Of a stretch of DNA of 64,000 nucleotides, positions 45,879-54,428 are shown piece by piece. The notes under the pieces are model-generated. The model was not told where the DNA came from and did not search any database. It saw only the letters and a program-made list of their open reading frames with translations. This DNA comes from Gammaproteobacteria bacterium (lineage in GTDB: Bacteria; Pseudomonadota; Gammaproteobacteria; Chromatiales; Chromatiaceae), in NCBI GenBank assembly GCA_011390365.1, contig JAABSM010000001.1:62001-126000 (forward strand). The letters are read 5' to 3'. Made by a program: the position numbers and the translations under genes. The stretch's first letter is position 1; each line of letters begins with the position of its first letter.

Positions 45879-46643
45879 GTGTATCAGCAATTAAGACTCC
45901 AAGAATTTCTGGAAGCGGTCTCCCGTCTGGTGCGGGAGAGCCGAAGCGGCGTCGTGTTCCTGGTGGCGAAAAACGGCGGCTGGGGCAAGCTCGAAGTGAA
46001 AAGCGGGGAGATTACCTCGCTTACCTTCAAATCGCGCAAGGGCTCGGAGAGCCTGCCGATTCTCCAGCAACTGGAGGAGGTGCAGTTCCTGTTTCAGGAG
46101 CAGAAGGGGACCGCCTCCCACGGCGCGGATGGTGACGCCGCGATTACCACCGAGGAGTTTTTCGGCTTTTTCGGCGTACGGTCGCCGGTTCCCGGGGCGC
46201 GAAACCAGCGCTCTTATCGGCGCGCCTCGGTAAAACTGGAGGCTTCCCGGCGCAACACGAAGAGTCAGGTGGCGGAAGGGGTTACCATCCTGGTGGTCGA
46301 TGACAGCGCGATCGCCCGCAAGGCGGCCAGAATTCCTCTTGAGACAGAGGGGTATCGCGTCGTGGAGGCCGTCGATGGCTTCGAGGCGCTGGGCCAGCTG
46401 CAGAACGAAAAGCCGGACCTGGTCCTGCTCGATCTGGTGATGCCGGGGATTGATGGGTACCGGGTGCTGGACCTCATTCGCGGCAATCCCAACTATGCCG
46501 GGCTTCCGGTGATCATGCTCACCGCCCGGGACGGTCTGATCGACAAGCTCAAGGGCCGCATCAGCGACCTGGACGCCTATCTCACCAAGCCCTTTGAACC
46601 GTTCGACCTGATCCGCGAGGTGGCGAAGCAGCTCCAGAAATGA
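45879..46643 (+). CDS. Response regulator with N-terminal DUF4388-like domain
   Basis: 254 aa from the GTG at 45879, 1 bp after the kinase stop. Residues about 1-80 (GVVFLVAKNGGWGKLEVKSG, then SLTFKSRKGSESLPILQQL) look like a DUF4388/PATAN-type module. Residues about 135-250 are a receiver domain with the acidic pair in ILVVDDSAIARKAA, a phosphoacceptor Asp in LVLLDLVMPGIDG and Lys in YLTKPFEPF. It has no DNA-binding domain. The kinase next door is its likely phosphodonor. A role in motility, twitching or adhesion is possible but not shown. Confidence 0.85.
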   Translation: MYQQLRLQEFLEAVSRLVRESRSGVVFLVAKNGGWGKLEVKSGEITSLTFKSRKGSESLPILQQLEEVQFLFQEQKGTASHGADGDAAITTEEFFGFFGVRSPVPGARNQRSYRRASVKLEASRRNTKSQVAEGVTILVVDDSAIARKAARIPLETEGYRVVEAVDGFEALGQLQNEKPDLVLLDLVMPGIDGYRVLDLIRGNPNYAGLPVIMLTARDGLIDKLKGRISDLDAYLTKPFEPFDLIREVAKQLQK

Positions 46644-46827
46644 GACTCAGCGCCGCCAGGGGCGCCAGTACCGCCGTGGGCGAATTTTCGCGCAGCGATC
46701 TGAATAGTTATGTTCGTCCTTGATCATTGTCCCGGTCAGCCTTACCCGGAGTGCGAAGGCGCTGCCTGACGAACACGCGCCTGGCGTGTCTTCCAAACGG
46801 AGGAGGCGTGTAACGCTATCTCGCGCG

Positions 46828-48024
46828 TTACTGTCCCGCCACCGCCAGCAGCACGCCCGCCGCCACCGCGCTGCCGATGACGCCGGCGACATTGGGACCC
46901 ATCGCGTGCATCAGCAGGAAGTTGTGGTTATCCGCCTCCAGGCCCACCTTGTTGACGACCCGCGCCGCCATGGGTACCGCCGAGACCCCCGCCGCGCCGA
47001 TCAGGGGGTTGATCTTGCCGCCGCTCATGCGGTGCATCAGCTTGCCCATCAGCACGCCGGAGGCGGTGCCGATGCAGAAGGCCAGCGCCCCGAGGATGAG
47101 GATTCCCAGGGTCTCCAGGTTCAGGAAGGCGTCCGCCGACAGCTTGGAACCCACCGCCAGCCCCAGGAAGATGGTCACCACGTTGATGATCTCGTTCTGG
47201 GCCGCCTTGTTGAGACGTTCGACGACACCGGATTCCCGCAGCAGGTTGCCAAGCATCAGCATCCCGATCAGCGGCGCGGCGGAGGGCAGAAAGAGGATGC
47301 ACAGCAATAGCACCACGAGCGGAAAGAGGATCTTCTCCAGTTTGGAGACATGGCGCAGCTGGCTCATCTTTACCGCCCGCTCCTCGGGGGTGGTGAGGGC
47401 GCGCATGATCGGCGGCTGAATGATGGGCACCAGCGCCATGTAGGAGTAGGCGGCCACCGCGATCGCACCCAGCAGATCGGGGGAGAGGCGGGAGGCGAGA
47501 AAGATCGCCGTAGGGCCGTCCGCGCCGCCGATGATGGCGATCGCCGAGGCGTCCGCCAGGGTGAAATTGAAGCCGGGAACGAGATTGAGGGCCAGCGCGC
47601 CGAGCAGGGTGGCGAAGATGCCGAACTGGGCGGCGGCGCCGAGCAGCAGCATGCGCGGCATGGCGATCAGGGCGCCGAAGTCGGTCAGCGCGCCGACGCC
47701 CATGAAGATCAGCAGCGGGAAGATGCCGGTCTCGATCCCCGCGTGGTAGACATACCAGAGGAGTCCCGCCTCCTTGATCTCCTGGCCCGCGTAGCAGGCC
47801 CCGGAGGCGAAGTCGGCATCGGCGCAGTATACCACCTCCGAGATGCCGGCTACCGGGATGTTGGTCAGAATCGCGCCAAAGCCGATGGGTAGCAGCAGCA
47901 GCGGTTCATATTGCTTGCGGATCGCCAGAAAGATCAACAGCGCGCCGACCGCCATCATCAGCGCCTCGCCCCAGCCGATGTTGGCAATGCCCATGGACTG
48001 CCACAATGCTTGCATGCTGTTCAT
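46828..48024 (-). CDS. oadB: Sodium-pumping decarboxylase, beta subunit
   Basis: 398 aa, about 10 membrane segments. It decarboxylates the carboxybiotin on the alpha subunit and exports Na+. Landmarks are [14 protein letters not shown], the carboxyl-binding [41 protein letters not shown], and [10 protein letters not shown]. It lies 5 bp from oadA. Oxaloacetate decarboxylase is the likely activity, though methylmalonyl-CoA or glutaconyl-CoA pumps share this subunit. Confidence 0.95.
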   Translation of the reverse strand: MNSMQALWQSMGIANIGWGEALMMAVGALLIFLAIRKQYEPLLLLPIGFGAILTNIPVAGISEVVYCADADFASGACYAGQEIKEAGLLWYVYHAGIETGIFPLLIFMGVGALTDFGALIAMPRMLLLGAAAQFGIFATLLGALALNLVPGFNFTLADASAIAIIGGADGPTAIFLASRLSPDLLGAIAVAAYSYMALVPIIQPPIMRALTTPEERAVKMSQLRHVSKLEKILFPLVVLLLCILFLPSAAPLIGMLMLGNLLRESGVVERLNKAAQNEIINVVTIFLGLAVGSKLSADAFLNLETLGILILGALAFCIGTASGVLMGKLMHRMSGGKINPLIGAAGVSAVPMAARVVNKVGLEADNHNFLLMHAMGPNVAGVIGSAVAAGVLLAVAGQ

Positions 48025-48029
48025 GATTG

Positions 48030-49820
48030 TCAGCCCAGGGCGACCAACGGGTCACCGACCTTGACCGTATCGCCGACGGCGACGGCGACGGATTGCACCG
48101 TACCCGCCTCGGGGGCCTTGATCTCGGTCTCCATCTTCATCGCCTCGAGGATGATCAGCACCTCGCCCTCCTGAACCGACTGTCCGGGCTGGGCGACGAT
48201 CCTGAAGATGCTGCCCGCCAGCGGCGCCTCGATCGTACGCGCGGCGGCTGTCGATGTCCGGGGCGGCGCTGCGGCGGCGGCCGGGGCGGCGGCCGCGCGG
48301 GTGACCTGACCGCCCGGCGCGACCGCCACGCTGTATTGGCGACCGTTGACGGTGATCAGGTAGGACTCCTCGCCGCTACCTTGGGACGGCGCGATAGGGG
48401 CGGGCTGGACGGTCGGGGCCGGTTCCGCGCCCGGCCCCGGCTCGAAGGCATCCGGATTGCCCCGGTTTTCGAGGAATTTCTGGCCGATCTGGGGGAAGAG
48501 GGCGTGGATCAGCACATCCTCGCGATGATCCGCGGCCAGTTCGATGCCCTTTTCGTTGGCCAGCTGCTCCAGTTCCTGGGTCAGCGTGTCCATCTCCGGC
48601 GACAGCAGATCGGCGGGGCGGCAGGTGATGGCGTCGGCCCCCTCCAGCACCCGCTCCTGCAACTCCCGGTTAACCGGTGCGGGCGAGGCGCCATACTCGC
48701 CCTTGAGCACGCCCGCCGTCTCCTTGGTGATGCTCTTGTAGCGTTCCCCTTGCAACACGTTCAATACCGCCTGGGTGCCGACGATCTGGGAGGTGGGGGT
48801 GACCAGGGGAATCAGGCCAAGATCCTCGCGCACCCGCGGGATCTCCTCCAGTACTGCGTCGAACCTGTCCGTCGCGCCCTGCTCGCGCAACTGGTTTTCC
48901 ATGTTGGTAAGCATGCCGCCGGGAACCTGGGCGACCAGGATGCGCGAGTCGATCCCCTTGAGAGAGCCCTCGAACTTCGCGTATTTCTTGCGCACCTCTC
49001 GAAAGTAGGCGGAGATCTCTTCCAGTAGCTTGAGGTCCAGTCCGGTAGCCCGCGGCGTATCCTGGAGGATCGCCACCACCGCCTCGGTGGCGGAGTGGCC
49101 GTAGGTCATGCTCATCGAAGAGATGGAGGTGTCGAGCATGTCGACGCCCGCTTCCGCCGCCTTCATGTTGGTGGCGGTGCTCATGCCGGTGGTGGCGTGG
49201 GAGTGCATGGCGATCGGCAACGATACCGTCTCCTTGAGACGGCTGACCAGCTCGAAGGCGACATAGGGCTTGAGCAGCCCCGCCATGTCCTTGACGCAGA
49301 TCGAATGGCAGCCCATCTCCTCAAGCCGCTTGGCCATATCCAGCCAATAGTCGAGATCGTGCACCGGGCTGACGGTGTAGGAGAGGGTGCCCTGGGCGTG
49401 GCTGTCCGTCGCCAGCACCGCATGCACCGCGGTCTCCAGGTTGCGCGCGTCGTTCATGGCGTCGAAGATGCGGAACACATCCACCCCGTTCTCGGCGGAA
49501 CGTTCGACGAAGGCCTGCACCACGTCATCCGAGTAGTGGCGATAGCCGAGCAGGTTCTGGCCGCGAAGCAGCATCTGCTGGCGGGTATTGGGCATCGCCT
49601 TTTTCAATTGCCGCAGGCGTTCCCACGGATCCTCGCCGAGGTAGCGAATGCAGGCGTCGAACACCGCGCCGCCCCAGCTCTCCAGCGACCAGTAGCCCAC
49701 CTTGTCGAGTTTCTCGGCGATCGGCAGCATATCCTCGATACGCATGCGGGTGGCGAGCAGGGATTGATGTCCATCCCGCAGTACGACGTCGGTGATGGCG
49801 AGCGGTTTGCGTTCGTTCAT
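48030..49820 (-). CDS. oadA: Oxaloacetate decarboxylase, alpha subunit
   Basis: 596 aa from the ATG at 49820. The carboxyltransferase domain has [41 protein letters not shown], metal-binding HSHATTGMS, and a PYC/OADA region. A Pro/Ala-rich hinge (about 480-525) leads to the biotin-carrier domain with EAMKMETEI, whose Lys is the biotinylation site. The hinge suits a swinging biotin arm. It forms an operon with the gamma and beta subunits (oadG, oadA, oadB in order). Confidence 0.96.
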   Translation of the reverse strand: MNERKPLAITDVVLRDGHQSLLATRMRIEDMLPIAEKLDKVGYWSLESWGGAVFDACIRYLGEDPWERLRQLKKAMPNTRQQMLLRGQNLLGYRHYSDDVVQAFVERSAENGVDVFRIFDAMNDARNLETAVHAVLATDSHAQGTLSYTVSPVHDLDYWLDMAKRLEEMGCHSICVKDMAGLLKPYVAFELVSRLKETVSLPIAMHSHATTGMSTATNMKAAEAGVDMLDTSISSMSMTYGHSATEAVVAILQDTPRATGLDLKLLEEISAYFREVRKKYAKFEGSLKGIDSRILVAQVPGGMLTNMENQLREQGATDRFDAVLEEIPRVREDLGLIPLVTPTSQIVGTQAVLNVLQGERYKSITKETAGVLKGEYGASPAPVNRELQERVLEGADAITCRPADLLSPEMDTLTQELEQLANEKGIELAADHREDVLIHALFPQIGQKFLENRGNPDAFEPGPGAEPAPTVQPAPIAPSQGSGEESYLITVNGRQYSVAVAPGGQVTRAAAAPAAAAAPPRTSTAAARTIEAPLAGSIFRIVAQPGQSVQEGEVLIILEAMKMETEIKAPEAGTVQSVAVAVGDTVKVGDPLVALG

Positions 49821-49885
49821 TATGATGACCTGACTGGCTGAATTGTGAATCGTTGGGTTGCTGGAAGAGCGGATAAGGGGTAGTG

Positions 49886-50149
49886 TTAACCCGCATGCCC
49901 GGCGCGGTAACGGGCGACGGCCGCCGAGATGACCGCGATCACTTCGTCGTCGCTCTCCTCCGCGGCGGCTGAGGCGGGGCGAGCGGGTGGTCGCGACGCC
50001 CCTTCTCTCTCGGCGGGTTCCGGCCACTTGCTGGCAACCCGAGCGACCAGGGTCATCATGAGGATCAGCAGTCCCAGAAAAATGAATACGCTGCCCATGC
50101 CTAGCAGCATCAGGTTGAGCCCCTGCTGTAACAGTTCGGATATGCTCAT
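49886..50149 (-). CDS. oadG: Oxaloacetate decarboxylase, gamma subunit
   Basis: 87 aa. One N-terminal membrane helix ([20 protein letters not shown]) and an acidic/Ala-Pro-rich cytoplasmic tail. The gamma subunit anchors alpha to beta. It precedes oadA by 65 bp and is the first gene of the operon. The C-terminal residues ([18 protein letters not shown]) match the motif shared by OadG proteins. Confidence 0.9.
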   Translation of the reverse strand: MSISELLQQGLNLMLLGMGSVFIFLGLLILMMTLVARVASKWPEPAEREGASRPPARPASAAAEESDDEVIAVISAAVARYRAGHAG

Positions 50150-50156
50150 CGGTCAA

Positions 50157-50553
50157 GGGATCCTTTCGGCGCCGTCACGGTGCAGCGAGCGGGTTTTGCC
50201 GGCAGATGGTTGTATTGAGATGTGACAAAAGTCGCCTTTTTATGTGACGTGGGGGGAAAAGTCAATTCATGAATATTGCAAGGAAACTCTATCTTGTTGT
50301 TCGGGGTGAACTATTGCGCTGAAAAATTATAAGCGTTGTTTTGGGTAATAGTTCCAATTCGGCGTTTTGAAGAAGAGAAATCAGCCGGCGACCCTGCTAG
50401 ACTCTCCTTCTTTCCTGTTGTAACGATAAGGCGATTGCCGGAGATTTTTTACCTTGGACCATCGCGCCGACAAAGGTTAGCGTAACGCAGGGTTAAGGGG
50501 TGCGGTCTGGTCGCGAAGGTCAACAGTAATCATCGATTGCATGCGAGGTAGAT
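50157..50553. other. 397-bp divergent upstream region
   Basis: Between oadG and the sulfotransferase gene, transcribed apart, so it holds at least two promoters. It is AT-rich relative to the window around 50220-50430. I see no clear -10/-35 pair, riboswitch, repeat or small gene. Confidence 0.45.
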
Positions 50554-51855
50554 GTGTTTTCACACCCGGAGCTGGAAAGTTTGGAACGCTGTTTGCCGAA
50601 TCATGGGCGGGAAGCGGGGGAGGCGTCATTCAGTGACATCGTGGTCGTCGCCTCCAGCTCGCGAGGCGGCTCCAGCTTTTTCGCCGAGGTGCTGCGTAAT
50701 CACCCCGACCTGCTCCACTTCCCGGCGGAGATCAACCCCTACCTGATGGTCGCGCGCCTGGGTTTTCCCCTCAACGGCAGCGACTCCGACGCGTTGGGCG
50801 CCGAGCATGCCGCGGATGCCGATTCCCTGCGCAAGATGCTCCTCTCGGAGGCGGGCAATTACGTCACGGGCGGCCTGCCCGAGGACTGGGGCAGCTGTTT
50901 CAGCGGCGATCTGTATGCCCGGATGAGTCTCCAGTGGCCGGATGTGCAATTCTCGCGCGACGAGATCAAGCAGGCGTTCCAGCTTGCCGTGGATGCGGCG
51001 GGGGGCGTCGAGAACGGCTTTCCGACCCAGGATTTTCACGCCCGCTTCCTTTGCGCCTTGCGTGGCAACCACCCCGAGATCAATCCGTACTATTACGATA
51101 TCAATCGGGAGCTGATCCGGGAGCTGGCGCCTGAGCTGCCCGCGCCGGGGGGGCCTCCCACCGAGCGACTGCTGGAAGAGGTGCCTTTCGTGACCATCGC
51201 CCCCTGGGATCGGCACGGCGCCCTGTCGCGCCCCCTGATCATCAAGACCCCCAGCAACTGTTATCGACTGGAGTTCCTCAAGGCCCTCTTTCCCCAGGCC
51301 CGCTTTCGGGTATTACATCTCACCCGCAACCCCCTGTCGTCGGTCAACGGGCTGTGCCGGGGCTGGATGCACCACGGCTTCTTCTCCCACCGGGTAGAAG
51401 AGCGGCTGGACATCGAGGGTTACTCCGAGACCGGTCCCTGGGGACGACACTGGTGGAATTTCGATCTGCCGCCGGGATGGCGCGAGTGGACCCAGCGCCC
51501 GTTGGCCGACGTGTGCGGCTTTCAGTGGTCTTCGGCCCATCAGGCGACCCTGGATTTTCTCGAACGGCATCCGGAAGTGGAGCGCATCACCATACGCTTC
51601 GAAGACCTCATCCGCGACGAGGCGAGCCGCCGCGGGACGCTGGCGCGGGCGCTGGACTGGCTGGGGGTCGATCTCGCCCCGCTGGAGACCATCGCCAGCA
51701 ACGGGCTGCCGCCGGTGATGCAGACCGACCGGCCCTCCAAGGGGCGCTGGAAGCGTCATGTGGACAAGCTCAAGCCGGTGATGGAGAATCAACGGGTATG
51801 GCGCACCGCCGAACGACTGGGATACCAAAAAGATGACGAAGCTAACTGGATTTGA
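50554..51855 (+). CDS. Sulfotransferase-family protein
   Basis: 433 aa from the GTG at 50554 (GAGGTAGAT just before it). The sulfotransferase fold shows the 5'-phosphosulfate loop VVVASSSRGGSSFFAEVL near the N-terminus and a 3'-phosphate region at FRVLHLTRNPLSSVNGL, followed by TIRFEDLIRD. PAPS-dependent sulfation is the family activity; the acceptor is unknown. The 3' end overlaps the following amidinotransferase-fold gene by 23 bp, so they likely act together. The pair has no other relative in the window. Confidence 0.85.
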   Translation: MFSHPELESLERCLPNHGREAGEASFSDIVVVASSSRGGSSFFAEVLRNHPDLLHFPAEINPYLMVARLGFPLNGSDSDALGAEHAADADSLRKMLLSEAGNYVTGGLPEDWGSCFSGDLYARMSLQWPDVQFSRDEIKQAFQLAVDAAGGVENGFPTQDFHARFLCALRGNHPEINPYYYDINRELIRELAPELPAPGGPPTERLLEEVPFVTIAPWDRHGALSRPLIIKTPSNCYRLEFLKALFPQARFRVLHLTRNPLSSVNGLCRGWMHHGFFSHRVEERLDIEGYSETGPWGRHWWNFDLPPGWREWTQRPLADVCGFQWSSAHQATLDFLERHPEVERITIRFEDLIRDEASRRGTLARALDWLGVDLAPLETIASNGLPPVMQTDRPSKGRWKRHVDKLKPVMENQRVWRTAERLGYQKDDEANWI

Positions 51856-52798
51856 TGAAACCGCGGCCACCTGGGGCGGCCCGGGGCTCCTTTCGCGCAA
51901 GACCAGTCATGCCGAGGAGTGCGCCGCGGGCCGGATCTGGCATCCCTGCGGCTACCGTTCCGAGGTCGCCCCCCTGCGCAGCGTGCTGCTCAGCGTCCCC
52001 GGCGAGGAGTTTCTCGCCATCGACGACCCCGACGCCTGGCTGATGCTCGCCCCCATCGATCTCCCCCGTCTCCTCGACCAGCACTGCCGCATCGTCGAGT
52101 TCTACAAGGAGCAGGGTGTCGAGGTGCTGCTGGTGCGCGGCGACAACCCGCCGCCCAACCTGATCTTCATGCGCGACACCTTCGCCATGACCCCGGAGGG
52201 TGGGGTAGTCGCCCGCCTTGCCCCCGCCCAGCGCGCCGGCGAGGAGCGCTGGGCGGCGCTGGGACTGGCTCAGGCGGGTATTTCCATCCTGCGCACCCTG
52301 CGCGGCAACGCCAACTTCGAAGGGGCGGATGCCTTGTGGCTCAATGAGCGCAAGGTGCTGGTCGGGGTAGGGCGGCGAACCAACTCGGAAGGTTTCCATC
52401 AGTACGCCGCGGTGTTGCACGAGATCGACCCCGCCATCGAGGTGACCCCCATCCCCATGCCCGAGGGTGTCCAGCACCTGCTGGGCATGCTCAACTTTAT
52501 CGACGCCAACCTAGGGGCGGTGGATCGGGAAAAGGCCCCCGAGATGCTGATCCAGCTGCTGCGAGAGGAGGGCCTGGAGCTGCTCATCTTTGAGGCGGAT
52601 GACGAACTGCGGGTCAAGCGCGGCATGAACTTCGTCACCCTCGGGCCGCGCCGGTTGGTGATGCCGGCGGAGTGTCCCGCGATGCGCGCCCGCTTCGAGG
52701 CCCGCGGCGTCGAGGTCTTCGAACTCGAAGTGGACGAGTACCTCAAGGCCGGCGGCGGCCTGGCCTGTTTGACCGGGATCGTCGCCCGCTCCGATTAA
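51833..52798 (+). CDS. Amidinotransferase/dimethylarginine-dimethylaminohydrolase-fold protein
   Basis: 321 aa. Member of the guanidino-modifying superfamily (COG1834 type). Catalytic residues are in place: NFEGAD (E163/D166), H215 in VQHLLGMLNF and nucleophilic C312 in GGGLACLTG at the C-terminus. NPPPNLIFMRDTFAM is the usual N-terminal Asp-bearing motif. It could be a hydrolase of a methylated or free arginine-like guanidine, or an amidinotransferase. The 23-bp overlap with the sulfotransferase gene suggests a guanidino-containing, sulfated product; that is inference. Confidence 0.85.
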   Translation: MTKLTGFDETAATWGGPGLLSRKTSHAEECAAGRIWHPCGYRSEVAPLRSVLLSVPGEEFLAIDDPDAWLMLAPIDLPRLLDQHCRIVEFYKEQGVEVLLVRGDNPPPNLIFMRDTFAMTPEGGVVARLAPAQRAGEERWAALGLAQAGISILRTLRGNANFEGADALWLNERKVLVGVGRRTNSEGFHQYAAVLHEIDPAIEVTPIPMPEGVQHLLGMLNFIDANLGAVDREKAPEMLIQLLREEGLELLIFEADDELRVKRGMNFVTLGPRRLVMPAECPAMRARFEARGVEVFELEVDEYLKAGGGLACLTGIVARSD

Positions 52799-53080
52799 CG
52801 GAATAACGACGCCCCAGGGTAATCGTTGGACAGGATTAACGGGGTGGCCGGGATGTTGCGATGACCACCGCCGTCCGGAGCGCGAGGCTCGACTCGCGAA
52901 CGCCGTCACCGGCGCCTCAAATTGCGCGCGCTCCGGTGTTTGGCGGCAAAAGACGGGATGGGGCGTGGTCGTTCGGGCGCTGGTGTCGTGGATCGCCGAG
53001 CCGTGCTCGGCATCTCGCCGTGTGCCCGTGAGGTCGCTGTCTCTCCAGGCGCTGGCTTGCGAGCTCGGGTCCTGGTAGCG
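52799..53080. other. Repeat-containing gap before the second 100-bp element
   Basis: Holds a GGACAGGATTAAC copy (52828-52840), a decayed hairpin of the TGGATCGCCGAGC family (from 52989) and a GGCTTGC...GGTAGCGCTA string related to the block at 12282-12376. No gene is supported. Confidence 0.55.
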
Positions 53081-53180
53081 CTAGTGCGCCAGCCGCTAAA
53101 TAAGAAATAACACTATTTATATAAAAATCAATACCCTGCGATTCGCATTATTCATGGTCACTTGGCGGGTGCTGCACGAG
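53081..53180. mobile_element. 100-bp MITE-like element, copy 2
   Basis: Same length and organisation as copy 1 (8262-8361) with about 12 differences. The left end, CTAGTGCGCCAGCCGC, has diverged; the right end GCGGGTGCTGCACGAG matches copy 1 except for one base. It ends 17 bp beyond the argJ stop codon, in the same orientation to argJ as copy 1 has to mazG. Confidence 0.75.
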
Positions 53181-53197
53181 TACATGGCGTGAAGCCG

Positions 53198-54412
53198 TCA
53201 GGTCCGATACTCGGCGTTGATCTTGACATAGTCGTAGGAGAAGTCGCAGGTGAGGATGGTGGCGGAGGCGTCGCCGCGACCGAGTTCGATGATGATGGGG
53301 ATCTCGCTTTGGTCCATCACCCGCTGGCCGTCCTCTTCGGTGTAGCGGGCGGAGAGGCCGCCCTGGTCGACGATCTCGACGTTATCGAGGCAGATGCGTA
53401 CCTTGCGGATCTCCAGGTTCTGGATGCCGGCGCGGCCGACTGCCGCGAGGATGCGGCCCCAGTTGGGATCGGAGGCGAAGAGGGCGGTCTTGACCAGCGG
53501 CGAGTGGGCGATGGCGAAACCCACCTGCTTGGCTTCCTGGCGGCTGGCGGCGCCTGAGACCCGTACCTCGACCAGCTTGGTGGCGCCTTCGCCGTCACGC
53601 GCGATATCGCGGGCCAGTTCCATGCAGAGCAGGGTCAAGGCCCGCTGGAATGCCTGGCCGGATTCGCTTTCGGCGTCGGTAATGGCCGAATTACCGGCCT
53701 TGCCGGTGGCTAGCAGGACGCAGGCATCGTTGGTGGAGGTGTCGCCGTCGATGGTGACCGAGTTGAAGGAGGGCTCCACCGCAGTGGCGAGACAGCGCTG
53801 CAATAGCTGGCGCTCGATGGCGACGTCGCTGGCCAGATAGGCGAGCATGGTGGCCATGTCGGGGTGAATCATGCCCGAGCCCTTGGCCATACCGGTGAGG
53901 GTGACCGGCGTTCCGTCCAGTTCAATACGCACCGAGTGGAGCTTGGGGACCGTGTCGGTGGTCATGATCGCCTGCGCGGCGGCTTGCCAACCCGCGGGGC
54001 TGAGGTTGTTCAGCGCCTGGGGCAGGGCGGCGGCGATGCGCGATGTGGGCAGGGGCTGGCCGATGACGCCGGTGGAGAAGGGGAGTACCTGGGTGATCGC
54101 GCATTCGCGCAGGGCGGCGAGTGCCTTGCAGGTCTCCAGGGCGTCACGATAGCCCTGTTCGCCGGTGCCGGCGTTGGCATTGCCGGAGTTGATCATCAGG
54201 TATCGCGGAGCGGCGATCGCGCCATGCTCCCTGGCTACCGTGACCGGGGCGGCGCAGAAGGCGTTGCGGGTGTAGACCGCGGCGCAGCGGGTTCCCTCCT
54301 CGCATTCGATGATCACCAGGTCGTGGCGGTCGGCATACTTGATGCCAGCGGCGGCGACGCCGAGGCGGATGCCGTCGATGGGGCTGGGTTGGGGTAGAAA
54401 TTCGGCCTTCAT
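53198..54412 (-). CDS. argJ: Glutamate N-acetyltransferase/amino-acid acetyltransferase ArgJ
   Basis: 404 aa. It transfers the acetyl group from N-acetylornithine to glutamate in arginine synthesis. The Thr-based autocleavage site is in GMIHPDMATMLAY, where cleavage before the Thr gives two chains. Other marks: NSGNANAGTGEQGYRDA, PFSTGVIGQPLP, DTSTNDACVL and NWGRILAAVG. It lies 16 bp after the secA stop on the same strand, and the second 100-bp element follows it at once. Confidence 0.96.
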   Translation of the reverse strand: MKAEFLPQPSPIDGIRLGVAAAGIKYADRHDLVIIECEEGTRCAAVYTRNAFCAAPVTVAREHGAIAAPRYLMINSGNANAGTGEQGYRDALETCKALAALRECAITQVLPFSTGVIGQPLPTSRIAAALPQALNNLSPAGWQAAAQAIMTTDTVPKLHSVRIELDGTPVTLTGMAKGSGMIHPDMATMLAYLASDVAIERQLLQRCLATAVEPSFNSVTIDGDTSTNDACVLLATGKAGNSAITDAESESGQAFQRALTLLCMELARDIARDGEGATKLVEVRVSGAASRQEAKQVGFAIAHSPLVKTALFASDPNWGRILAAVGRAGIQNLEIRKVRICLDNVEIVDQGGLSARYTEEDGQRVMDQSEIPIIIELGRGDASATILTCDFSYDYVKINAEYRT

Positions 54413-54428
54413 GGTCAGCTCCGCGCCA

